Assembly (NCBI GenBank): GCA_036269915.1
Contig: DATBDM010000189.1
Location: 1-10,913, forward strand
Reading direction: 5' to 3'
From: DATBDM01 sp036269915
GTDB taxonomy: Bacteria; Actinomycetota; Thermoleophilia; Solirubrobacterales; Solirubrobacteraceae
Length of the DNA: 10,913 nt
In this document: piece after piece, positions 1-6,023 of the stretch
Position numbering within the stretch: the stretch's first letter is position 1
Layout: the number at the start of each line of letters is the position of its first letter
Translations under genes and position numbers: made by a program
Notes under the pieces: model-generated
The model's database searches: none
What the model was told of the DNA's origin: nothing
The model's input: the letters and a program-made list of their open reading frames with translations, nothing else

Positions 1-177
1 CTGACGCTCCTTGACGATCCAGCGCGCCTGCTTGATCTCCTCGGGGATCGTGGCGCGCATCTGATCGAGGATGTCGTAGATCTCCTCCTTGTCCACGCGA
101 ACCTGGTCCGTCAGCGGGACCTGCTTGGCGTTGTGGACGAGATCGTCCAGCTTGTCGATCAGTACCAGGACGTCCAT
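1..177 (-). CDS. SepIVA/DivIVA-like short coiled-coil protein (partial, N-terminus only)
   Basis: Only the first 59 codons are present; the gene runs off the left edge. The visible protein starts MDVLVLIDKLDDLVHNAK and continues with a charged, helix-forming stretch (DKEEIYDILDQMRATIPEEIKQAR). This resembles the N-terminus of the actinobacterial family of mycobacterial SepIVA (Rv2927c) and of proteins often auto-labelled 'ATP synthase subunit B-like' because of their coiled coil. The family acts in septation or cell-envelope organisation in mycobacteria; that role here is inference. The ATG at 177 has one of the few clear ribosome-binding sites in the window (AGGGAG, 4 nt upstream) and lies 16 nt after the coaD stop, so it is probably the last visible member of the ppaC-rsmD-coaD run. 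There is no signal peptide in the visible part. Confidence 0.72.
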   Translation of the reverse strand, partial: MDVLVLIDKLDDLVHNAKQVPLTDQVRVDKEEIYDILDQMRATIPEEIKQARWIVKERQ

Positions 178-181
178 GGCG

Positions 182-187
182 CTCCCT
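182..187 (-). promoter_or_regulatory. Shine-Dalgarno site of the SepIVA-like gene
   Basis: The minus strand reads AGGGAG, then CGCC, then ATG at 177. The spacing is short but acceptable. It stands out because most other starts in the window (rsmD, coaD, the recG-coupled gene, ribH, ppaC) have no purine-rich site and seem to rely on translational coupling or leaderless initiation. It supports the chosen start at 177. Confidence 0.6.
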
Positions 188-193
188 GTTTCG

Positions 194-691
194 TCAGCGC
201 GCCAGCGCTTCCTGCAAGCGCTGCGCGACCTCCTCCGGCACGAGATTGGAAATGTCGCCGCCGAACGTGGCGATCTCCTTCACTCCGCTGGAGGAGAGAA
301 AACTGTACTGCGGCGACGCCATCAGGTAGACGGACTCGACGTCGGGAGCGAGATTGCGGTTGAGCTGGTTCATCTCCAGCTCGTACTCGAAGTCCGAGAT
401 CGCGCGCAGTCCCTTGACGATCGCCTTGGCGCCGCGCTCGCGTGCGTAGTCCACCACGAGCGTCGAGAACGGCTCGACCGTGACGTTCGGCAGATGGCTC
501 GTCGCGTGCTCGATGAAGCCGATCCGCTCCTCCGCCGTGAACACCGCGGAGCTCTTGCGCACCGAGGCGTTGACGACGGCGACGATCAGCTGATCGAACA
601 TGCCGGCGGCACGGGTGATCACGTCGATGTGGCCGAGCGTCACCGGGTCATAGGAGCCGGGACAGACGGCGATGCGGTTATCGGGGGCCAT
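194..691 (-). CDS. coaD: Phosphopantetheine adenylyltransferase
   Basis: This 165-residue protein has the normal bacterial CoaD length. It transfers AMP from ATP to 4'-phosphopantetheine, giving dephospho-CoA, the penultimate step of coenzyme A synthesis in the cytoplasm. The nucleotidyltransferase signature PGSYDPVTLGHID (residues 11-23) holds the T/HxGH motif (TLGH, 18-21). KGLRAISDFEYELEMNQLN (93-111) matches the family's pantetheine and hexamer-contact segment, and SFLSSSGVKEI (130-140) is the usual SST-R/K-type ATP-binding loop in slightly changed form. The ATG at 691 is chosen because homology starts directly after it (MAPDNRIAVCPGSYDP); the frame stays open further upstream inside rsmD without family resemblance. 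The start lies 14 nt inside the rsmD 3' end with no Shine-Dalgarno site, so translation is probably coupled. rsmD-coaD adjacency is common in bacteria. Confidence 0.97.
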   Translation of the reverse strand: MAPDNRIAVCPGSYDPVTLGHIDVITRAAGMFDQLIVAVVNASVRKSSAVFTAEERIGFIEHATSHLPNVTVEPFSTLVVDYARERGAKAIVKGLRAISDFEYELEMNQLNRNLAPDVESVYLMASPQYSFLSSSGVKEIATFGGDISNLVPEEVAQRLQEALAR

Positions 692-1214
692 GGATGCGGA
701 TGAGCGTGTCGCCGTAGCGGCGTTCGTCTGAGATGGGGAGGTCGAGGTCCAGCGGGGTGCGGCGGTCCGACTCGGTGACCACCGTCGCGCCGGGCGCCAG
801 CACGTACGGCAGCTCCTCCGAGAGCCGACCGCCCAGCCGGTTCGCCAGCCGGTACGGCGGGTCGAGGAAGACGAGATCGTAGACACGCGCCTGATTTCGT
901 GCGCTGCCGAGGAAGCGCAGGGCGTCCTGGCGACGCACCTCCGCCTCGCCGCCGAGCGCCCCGAGGTTCGCGTGGAGTGCCTTCACGGGCGCCGCCGCGC
1001 TGTCCACGAAGGTCGCCTCCGACGCGCCGCGCGAGAGCGCCTCGAGGCCGAGCGCGCCCGATCCCGCGAACAGGTCGAGCACGCGCGCGCCCTCCACGCG
1101 GTCGCCCAGGATCGAGAACAGCGCCTCGCGGACGCGGTCGCTGGTCGGGCGCGTGGCGTCCCCGGGCGGCGACTGCAGGCGCCGCCCTCCCCAGGCGCCG
1201 CCGACGATCCTCAT
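678..1214 (-). CDS. rsmD: 16S rRNA (guanine966-N2)-methyltransferase RsmD
   Basis: The 178-residue protein is an S-adenosylmethionine-dependent methyltransferase of the RsmD family, which modifies G966 of 16S rRNA (E. coli numbering) during 30S assembly. The N-terminus MRIVGGAWGGRRL and TRPTSDRVREALFSIL (21-36) are hallmark RsmD segments. The SAM-binding motif I is VLDLFAGSGALGLEALSRG (45-63), and the catalytic N2-guanine motif is DPPY (118-121) within LVFLDPPY. The ATG at 1214 overlaps the ppaC stop in an ATGA quartet (1211-1214), and the 3' end overlaps coaD by 14 nt. The three genes are therefore almost certainly one transcript with coupled translation. The protein ends at TAA (680-678). 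Nothing is missing from the core motifs; the length is typical. Confidence 0.96.
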   Translation of the reverse strand: MRIVGGAWGGRRLQSPPGDATRPTSDRVREALFSILGDRVEGARVLDLFAGSGALGLEALSRGASEATFVDSAAAPVKALHANLGALGGEAEVRRQDALRFLGSARNQARVYDLVFLDPPYRLANRLGGRLSEELPYVLAPGATVVTESDRRTPLDLDLPISDERRYGDTLIRIHGPR

Positions 1215-2839
1215 CCCGAGAGGGCCGCGAGCACCTTGGGCGCCACCTGCTTCTTGCGGCTCATGACGCCGGGCAGGTCGAGGACGCCGTCGCGCGACGG
1301 GGCGTCGAAGACGCGCTCGAGCGGCGCGCGCTCGCCGGAGACGTAGAGCTCGGTGTTCTTGGCAACGATGTCGGTGACCATCAGGGCGGCGAGCATGTGG
1401 CCCTCGCGCTCGCGGACGTCGTCGAGGGCGGCGAGCAGCTCGTCGCGGCGCTCCTGCAGGCCGGGCCCGACGGTCTCGACCTGGGCGATCCGCAGCGTGT
1501 TCCCGCCGCCGACCTCGTAGAGCTTCGCGTCGCGGCCGACGATCTGCTCGGCGGAGACGCGCTCGAGGTCGGAGGTCTGCTCGAACATCTCGCGGCCGAA
1601 GCCGCCGCCGTCGATCGCCAGCACCGACTCCAGGTAGTCGACGACGGCGCGGTCGCGCTCGGTCGTCGTCGGCGAGTTGAGGATCACGGTGTCGGACATC
1701 ACGGCGCCGAGCAGCATCGTGGCCGAGGCCGGGCTCGGCTCGAGGCCGCTCTGGCGGAAGCGCTCGATCACGAGCGTCGCGGTCGAGCCCACGGGGTCGA
1801 ACGTCGCCCGCACCGGGACGCGCGTCTCGATCGAGCCGATGTGGTGGTGGTCGAGGATCTCGACGATCTCCGCGCGCTCGACCCCGACGACGCTCTGCGC
1901 CTGCTCGGCGTGGTCGACGAGGATCACCCGGCGCGGCGTCGGATCGACGAGGTCGCCGCGGGTGACGAGGCCGATCGGCCGGCGCTTGCCGTCGACGGCG
2001 ACGGCGGCGCGGTAGTCGATGTCCTTGACGACCTCGGTGATGTCGGCGATCAGGTCGTCGGGCCGCACGGTCAACGGCTCGGTGTCCATGAGCGCCCGGC
2101 AGGGCGCCGACAAGGTGATCATGCGCGCGGTGACGTAGGAGTCCAGCGGTGAGGCGATCACGGCGGTCCCCCGCTCGCGCGCGGTGGTGAGGGTGTCCTC
2201 GTCCGGGCGGATGCCGTTGCTCGTGATCAGCAGCGCGACGCCGGTCTCGATCGCGAAGGCCTGCGCGTCGGGGCGGTCGCCGACGACGACGATGTCCCCG
2301 GCGCGGAAGCCGACGCCGAGCGAGTCGGCGGCCATCGCCAGCACCCAGACGCGGCCGGCCAGCTCCTGCTCGCCCTCCCCCACCAGCACGTCGCCCTCGA
2401 GGACGTGGGCGATCGTGCCGAGGCTCGTCGGGGCGTCGAGGCTCGAGGCCTCGCGCGACTCGCGGATGTAGCGGCGGGCGAGCGCCCGCTCGGTGACGAC
2501 GCCGGCGAGCTCGCCGCGGTCGTCGACGACCGGGACGAGGTCGAGGTCCTCCCGGGCCATGGTGAGGCCGACCTCGCGCACGGCCTCGGAGTCGTGGGCG
2601 AGCGGGAAGCGCTCGCGCATCACGTCGCGGACGCGCAGCAGGGCGTGCGGCAGCAGCATGGGCTCGGCGGCGCCGGCACGCTGGAGCACCCAGCGGGTCT
2701 GCTCGTTGAGCTCGCCCAGGCGGACGGGCACGTAGTCGTTGCGCGGATCGAGGCGGCCGCACAGCTCGGAGTAGCCGATGGCCGACGCGATCGAGTCGGT
2801 GTCGGGGCTGCGGTGCCCGGTGACGTAGATGCGTCCCAC
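1211..2839 (-). CDS. ppaC: Manganese-dependent inorganic pyrophosphatase (family II) with CBS-DRTGG insert
   Basis: This 542-residue DHH-superfamily enzyme hydrolyses pyrophosphate to two phosphates in the cytoplasm, pulling biosynthetic reactions forward. Metal and catalytic motifs are complete: GHRSPDTDS (8-16), VDH (308-310), DHHH (330-333) and MSDT (381-384), with the substrate-binding C-terminal SRKKQVAP (527-534). Between the first and second motifs sits an extra block: a CBS segment (about 70-125), a DRTGG-like segment (about 140-245, including GDIVVVGDR) and a second CBS segment (about 248-300). CBS-containing family II enzymes are known to be controlled by adenine nucleotides; that regulation here is inference. 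The GTG at 2839 is chosen because the first motif starts at residue 8 and a -10-like TACGGT lies exactly 7 nt upstream. It is first in the ppaC-rsmD-coaD run and divergent from the thioesterase gene. Confidence 0.95.
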   Translation of the reverse strand: MGRIYVTGHRSPDTDSIASAIGYSELCGRLDPRNDYVPVRLGELNEQTRWVLQRAGAAEPMLLPHALLRVRDVMRERFPLAHDSEAVREVGLTMAREDLDLVPVVDDRGELAGVVTERALARRYIRESREASSLDAPTSLGTIAHVLEGDVLVGEGEQELAGRVWVLAMAADSLGVGFRAGDIVVVGDRPDAQAFAIETGVALLITSNGIRPDEDTLTTARERGTAVIASPLDSYVTARMITLSAPCRALMDTEPLTVRPDDLIADITEVVKDIDYRAAVAVDGKRRPIGLVTRGDLVDPTPRRVILVDHAEQAQSVVGVERAEIVEILDHHHIGSIETRVPVRATFDPVGSTATLVIERFRQSGLEPSPASATMLLGAVMSDTVILNSPTTTERDRAVVDYLESVLAIDGGGFGREMFEQTSDLERVSAEQIVGRDAKLYEVGGGNTLRIAQVETVGPGLQERRDELLAALDDVREREGHMLAALMVTDIVAKNTELYVSGERAPLERVFDAPSRDGVLDLPGVMSRKKQVAPKVLAALSG

Positions 2840-2846
2840 GGCGATG

Positions 2847-2852
2847 ACCGTA
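2847..2852 (-). promoter_or_regulatory. -10 box of ppaC (leaderless promoter)
   Basis: The minus strand reads TACGGT, a match to the actinobacterial TAnnnT -10 pattern, followed by exactly 7 nt and then the GTG start of ppaC. That geometry places the transcription start at or next to the start codon, i.e. leaderless. No convincing -35 hexamer is visible at 16-18 bp. The hexamer shares its TA step (2851-2852) with the opposing thioesterase -10. Confidence 0.55.
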
Positions 2853-2856
2853 GCCT
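2851..2856 (+). promoter_or_regulatory. -10 box of the thioesterase gene (leaderless promoter)
   Basis: The plus strand reads TAGCCT (TAnnnT), then 7 nt (GTCGCCC), then the ATG at 2864. This predicts a leaderless mRNA. There is no room for a normal Shine-Dalgarno leader between the two divergent start codons, which are separated by only 24 bp. The -35 region lies inside ppaC and has no clear TTGAC-like match. Confidence 0.55.
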
Positions 2857-2863
2857 GTCGCCC

Positions 2864-3280
2864 ATGCCGACGGCCTTCCGCCATCCGCTGCGCGTGCGCT
2901 TCGCCGAGTGCGATCCCCAGGGGATCGTCTTCAACGCGCACTACGTCGCCTGGTTCGACGTCGCCCTGACCGAGCTGTGGCGCGAGGCGCTCGGGTCGTG
3001 GGCGGCAATGGTCGAGCGCGGCGTCGACGCGGTGGTCGCCGAGCTGAGCGTCCGCTTCCGCCTCCCGGCGCGAGCGGACGAGCTCGTCTCGCTGGCGGTC
3101 ACCGTCGAGGGCTTCGGGACGACGTCGCTGCGCAGCCGCGTCGACGTGCTGCGCGGCGAGGAGCTGCTCGCCGAGGGCCGCCTGCGTCACGTCTTCGTCG
3201 ACGCTTCGACGTGGAAGCCGGTGCCCGCGCCGGACTGGATCCGCGAGGCGCTCGCGCCCTACGCGGTCGTGTCCGCGTAG
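2864..3280 (+). CDS. 4-hydroxybenzoyl-CoA thioesterase-like hotdog acyl-CoA thioesterase
   Basis: The 138-residue protein has the size and pattern of the YbgC/4HBT hotdog family, which hydrolyses acyl-CoA thioesters in the cytoplasm. The N-terminal segment VRFAECDPQGIVFNAHYVAWFDVAL (11-35) is the family signature; Asp17 matches the catalytic aspartate of the xxDxxGxVxxxxY pattern, and His26-Tyr27 follow as expected. The rest shows the usual alternating strands (ELSVRFRLPARADELV, TSLRSRVDVLRGEELLAEG, RHVFVD). The substrate cannot be read from the sequence. The ATG at 2864 is supported by the TAGCCT box 7 nt upstream and by the usual short N-terminal extension before the first strand. The gene stands alone on the plus strand, divergent from ppaC and converging on the small recG-linked gene, with which it shares 22 bp at the 3' ends. 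Confidence 0.88.
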   Translation: MPTAFRHPLRVRFAECDPQGIVFNAHYVAWFDVALTELWREALGSWAAMVERGVDAVVAELSVRFRLPARADELVSLAVTVEGFGTTSLRSRVDVLRGEELLAEGRLRHVFVDASTWKPVPAPDWIREALAPYAVVSA

Positions 3281-3720
3281 CGATCCTCGAGCTGGGCGCG
3301 GATCGCCTCGAGCCACTCGGCGGGCGGGCCGAGACCGCCGATCCGCCCGAGCTGCTCGACCATCGCCTCCGAGCGCCAGTCCACGGCGAGCAGGTCGAGC
3401 GCCGAGGCGATCAGCATCGCGTGGTGGTCGAACACGCAGTGCAGCACCTCGCAGTAGCGGCGCAGCAAGGGGTCGGCGGACGCGGGCAGCTCCTCGGCCA
3501 GCGTCACGAAGCGCGTCGTGATGCGCCCGCCGCGCGACGCGAGCTCGGCCAGCGGGCCGCGCGCGGCGATCTCGTCGAGCAGCTCGGCCGCGTCGTCCTG
3601 GAGCAGTGTGGCCTCGGCGGCGATGCGCCGCAGGCGGGCGACCGGGTCGGGTTCGACGCACGTCGCCATGGCCTTCGAATGGTCGCGCGTGATGGCGTCC
3701 GTCACAAGGGCGGTCCTCAT
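3259..3720 (-). CDS. Uncharacterised small helical protein coupled to recG
   Basis: I do not recognise this 153-residue protein. It looks soluble and mostly alpha-helical, with no signal peptide, no membrane segment and no obvious catalytic signature. Helical stretches include DPVARLRRIAAEATLLQDDAAELLDEIAARG (about 25-55), a central segment with YCEVLHCVFDHHAMLIASALDLL (containing two Cys and two adjacent His), and SEAMVEQLGRIGG...AEWLEAIRAQLEDRY at the end. The ATG at 3720 overlaps the recG stop in an ATGA quartet, so it is probably translated with recG. A second in-frame ATG at 3669 (residue 18) would give 136 residues; GAAGG lies only 2 nt before it, too close for a good Shine-Dalgarno site, so I keep the coupled start but with some doubt. 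Its last 22 bp overlap the convergent thioesterase gene. GC-rich third positions agree with real coding. Confidence 0.7.
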   Translation of the reverse strand: MRTALVTDAITRDHSKAMATCVEPDPVARLRRIAAEATLLQDDAAELLDEIAARGPLAELASRGGRITTRFVTLAEELPASADPLLRRYCEVLHCVFDHHAMLIASALDLLAVDWRSEAMVEQLGRIGGLGPPAEWLEAIRAQLEDRYADTTA

Positions 3721-5819
3721 GCCGGGATCGGCTCGAGCGCGTCGGCGCCGAACGCCGCGAGCAGGGCCTCGCCGAGCAGGGCGTGCTCGGGCTGCTCGAG
3801 CTGCGGATCCTCGTCGAGCAGGATCCGGGCGCGCAGGCGGGCGCGGTCGAGCAGCTCGGCGTCCTGCGGCAGCGCTGCGAAGCGGAACGCCTGCAGGCCC
3901 GACTGGCGTGTGCCGACCAGCTCGCCCTCGCCGCGCAGCTCGAGGTCGATCTCGGCGAGGTCGAAGCCGTCGCGGTGCGCGGCCAGCGCCCGCAGCCGGG
4001 CCGACTCCTTGGCGCCGAAGAGCAGGCACAGCGAGGCGTGCGGCCCACGGCCGATGCGCCCGCGCAGCTGGTGCAGCTGCGAGATGCCGTAGCGGTCGGC
4101 GTCCTCGACGAGCATCACCGAGGCGTTGGGGACGTCGATGCCGACCTCGATCACCGTCGTGGCGACGAGCACGTCGGCGCCCCCGGCCGCGAAGGCGGCC
4201 ATCGCCTCGGCCTTCTCGCGCGGGCGCATCTGGCCGTGCATGAGCACGACGCGGTAGTCGCGCAGCTCGCCGGCCTTGAGCCGCTCGAACTCCGCCGTCG
4301 CGGCGCGCGCCTGCAGCACCTCGGACTCCTCCACCAGCGGGCAGACGACGAACGCCTGGCGCCCGGCGCGCAGCTCCTCGCGGATGCGCTCGTAGGCCCG
4401 GGCCCGCTCGCGCTCCGTGGCGCAGACGTGGGTCTCGATCGGCCGGCGTCCGGCGGGCAGCTCGCGCAGGACCGTCACGTCGAGGTCCCCGTAGGCGGTG
4501 AGGGCGAGCGTCCGCGGGATCGGCGTCGCGGTCATGTGCAGCACGTGCGGCGCGACGCCCGCCGGCGCCTTGCGGTCGAGCGCCCGGCGCTGGTTGACGC
4601 CGAAGCGGTGCTGCTCGTCGACGACCACGACGCCGAGCCGGTCGAAGACCACCGGATCCTCGATGACGGCGTGGGTGCCGACCAGCAGCTTCAGCTCTCC
4701 GGTGGCGAGCTTGCCGAGCAGGTCCGTCCGGCGCGACGCGGTCGTCGACCCCGTCAGCAGCGCCGCCTGCACGAGCTCGCCCGGCATCAGCGCCTGCAGG
4801 GTCGCGAAGTGCTGCTCGGCGAGCGTCTCGGTCGGCGCCATCAGCGCCGCCTGGGCGCCCGACTCGACCGCCCGCAGCATGGCGTAGACCGCGACGACGG
4901 TCTTGCCCGAGCCGACCTCGCCCATCAGCAGCCGCTGCATCGGCCGCTCGCCGCAGAGCTCGGCGTCGATCGCGTCCATGGCGGCGCGCTGGTCGCCCGT
5001 CGGCGCGAACGGCAGCGAGTGCTCGAGCCAGCGCGAGGTCAGCTCTCCGGGGGGCGCGAGCGCCTCGGCCCGGGCGGACTCGCGGCGCCGCGCGCGGCGC
5101 CGCAGCAGGCCGAGCTGGAGCAGCAGGAGCTCGTCGAAGGCCAGCCGGCGCCGGCCGCCCTCCTGGTCGCCGAAGTGCGCGGCATCGAGCGCCGCGGCAC
5201 GGTCGGGCAGCCGCTCGATCGCCCGCATCCGCGCCGGGAGCGGCTCGAGCGCCTCCTGCGCCGCGCCTCGCCACTCGCGCGCGAGGGCGAGGATCTGCGT
5301 CGAGGACAGCCCATCGGTCGCCGGGTAGGTCGCGACGTCGCCGTCGGCGCCCAGCGCGTCGGTGCTCGGGGCGTGGAACTGCACCCGGAAGCGGTTGCGG
5401 GCCTGGTACTTGCCCTGCAGCAGCAGCCGGGTGCCGGGCGGGTACTTGCGCGCGAGCCACGGCTGATTGAAGAAGGTCGCGGCCATCGTGCCGCTCTCGT
5501 CGGCGACGACCGCCTCGACAAGCGGCTTCATCCCTCGCCGCCGCACCGGGCGCGACGCGATCGAGCGCACCTCCACGATCACCGTCGCCACCTCGTCGAC
5601 GCCGAGCGTCGCGATCGTGCGCGCGTGCTGGCGGTCGCGGGGCAGGTGCTCGAGCAGGTCACCGACCGTGTGCAGGCCCAGCCGCTCGGCGGCGGCCGCG
5701 GCCTTGGCGGGCGTCACCGGCAGCGGCGTGGTCAGCCGCGACGGCCGGGGATAGCGGATCGGGGCGGCGTGGAGCGCCGTCTCGGGCAGCGGATCGGAGG
5801 ACGCGAAGGCGGTCGGCAC
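3717..5819 (-). CDS. recG: ATP-dependent DNA helicase RecG
   Basis: The 700-residue protein is a complete RecG, the monomeric branched-DNA translocase that remodels stalled replication forks and D/R-loops. The N-terminal wedge (OB-fold) domain spans about 30-260 (VGDLLEHLPRD, 52-62; YPPGTRLLLQGKY, 126-138). Helicase motifs follow: QRAAMDAI in the Q/0 region (277-284), Walker A GEVGSGKT (300-307), DEQH box (401-404), TATPIPRTLAL (430-440), TTVIEVGIDVPNAS (554-567) and QLRGRIGRG (584-592). The RecG-specific TRG motif lies at 617-641 (DGFDLAEIDLELRGEGELVG, then TRQSG). The start is GTG at 5819; no ATG fits the frame, and the first 25 or so residues look unstructured, so a slightly later start cannot be excluded. 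The stop overlaps the next gene by ATGA. A 204-bp gap precedes it, so it may have its own promoter. Confidence 0.96.
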   Translation of the reverse strand: MPTAFASSDPLPETALHAAPIRYPRPSRLTTPLPVTPAKAAAAAERLGLHTVGDLLEHLPRDRQHARTIATLGVDEVATVIVEVRSIASRPVRRRGMKPLVEAVVADESGTMAATFFNQPWLARKYPPGTRLLLQGKYQARNRFRVQFHAPSTDALGADGDVATYPATDGLSSTQILALAREWRGAAQEALEPLPARMRAIERLPDRAAALDAAHFGDQEGGRRRLAFDELLLLQLGLLRRRARRRESARAEALAPPGELTSRWLEHSLPFAPTGDQRAAMDAIDAELCGERPMQRLLMGEVGSGKTVVAVYAMLRAVESGAQAALMAPTETLAEQHFATLQALMPGELVQAALLTGSTTASRRTDLLGKLATGELKLLVGTHAVIEDPVVFDRLGVVVVDEQHRFGVNQRRALDRKAPAGVAPHVLHMTATPIPRTLALTAYGDLDVTVLRELPAGRRPIETHVCATERERARAYERIREELRAGRQAFVVCPLVEESEVLQARAATAEFERLKAGELRDYRVVLMHGQMRPREKAEAMAAFAAGGADVLVATTVIEVGIDVPNASVMLVEDADRYGISQLHQLRGRIGRGPHASLCLLFGAKESARLRALAAHRDGFDLAEIDLELRGEGELVGTRQSGLQAFRFAALPQDAELLDRARLRARILLDEDPQLEQPEHALLGEALLAAFGADALEPIPA

Positions 5820-5883
5820 GGCGCTTTCATTGTGGTCACCGGGACGGTCGGAGCGGACGGCGTTCGTGCGGCGCTCGGTCGTC

Positions 5884-5901
5884 CCCGGCGTTCGCGCCGG
5901 G
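5884..5901 (-). terminator. GC-rich hairpin downstream of fakA-like gene, possible terminator
   Basis: CCCGGCG and CGCCGGG form a perfect 7-bp stem around a 4-nt loop (CGAA on the minus strand, TTCG on the plus strand). It lies about 120 nt after the fakA-like stop and about 65 nt before recG. There is no T-tract after it on either strand, so it could be a U-less actinobacterial terminator, an RNA-stabilising hairpin or part of the recG leader. Confidence 0.35.
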
Positions 5902-5912
5902 CTGGGCGAACG
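5889..5912. repeat. Inverted repeat CGTTCGC / GCGAACG overlapping the hairpin
   Basis: CGTTCGC (5889-5895) and GCGAACG (5906-5912) are perfect 7-bp inverted arms separated by 10 nt. The pairing uses bases that also form the 5884-5901 hairpin, so the two structures exclude each other. It could be an operator-like palindrome or an alternative RNA fold; the sequence does not decide between these. Confidence 0.4.
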
Positions 5913-6023
5913 TCAACGCCTGCATCGAGGGGTGGGTCCCGGCGCGGTTGGGCGGGTCGAGATTTCGTGCGCCGCGTCACTTGGGTCGCGATGCGGAGCA
6001 CGTTTCCTGCCCTCAGCCCGCCG

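Larger units (their letters stand above)
5820..6023. other. Intergenic gap between fakA-like gene and recG
   Basis: This 204-bp stretch is the largest non-coding gap in the window. It follows the fakA-like stop (6024) and precedes the recG GTG (5819). It holds two GC-rich inverted repeats that share sequence (5884-5901 and 5889-5912), a repeated GGCGTTCG (5859-5866 and 5887-5894) and, on the minus strand, TTGACG (5916-5911), which would suit a -35 box but has no good -10 at 17-18 bp. A weak CACAAT lies 9 nt before the recG start. No tRNA, conserved riboswitch or small gene is recognisable. Confidence 0.6.

Noticed and set aside
899..2152. A 417-codon open frame on the plus strand opposite rsmD and ppaC
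   Set aside because: Antisense shadow with biased composition and no recognisable domain; rsmD and ppaC are fully supported on the other strand.
2840..4048. N-terminal extension of the pyrophosphatase frame by about 400 codons
   Set aside because: The frame is open upstream only because of high GC content; it would run across the thioesterase and the recG-linked gene, and the family motif begins 8 residues after the GTG at 2839.
3717..5819. RecG Walker A GEVGSGKT (Glu instead of the Asp of E. coli GDVGSGKT) as a loss-of-function sign
   Set aside because: The P-loop Gly, Lys and Thr are intact and the change is conservative and, as far as I recall, usual in actinobacterial RecG; all other motifs are complete.
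5732..6001. An 89-codon minus-strand frame in the fakA-recG gap
   Set aside because: It overlaps the recG start in another frame, is Arg/Pro-rich without any motif and has no ribosome-binding site; the gap is better read as non-coding.
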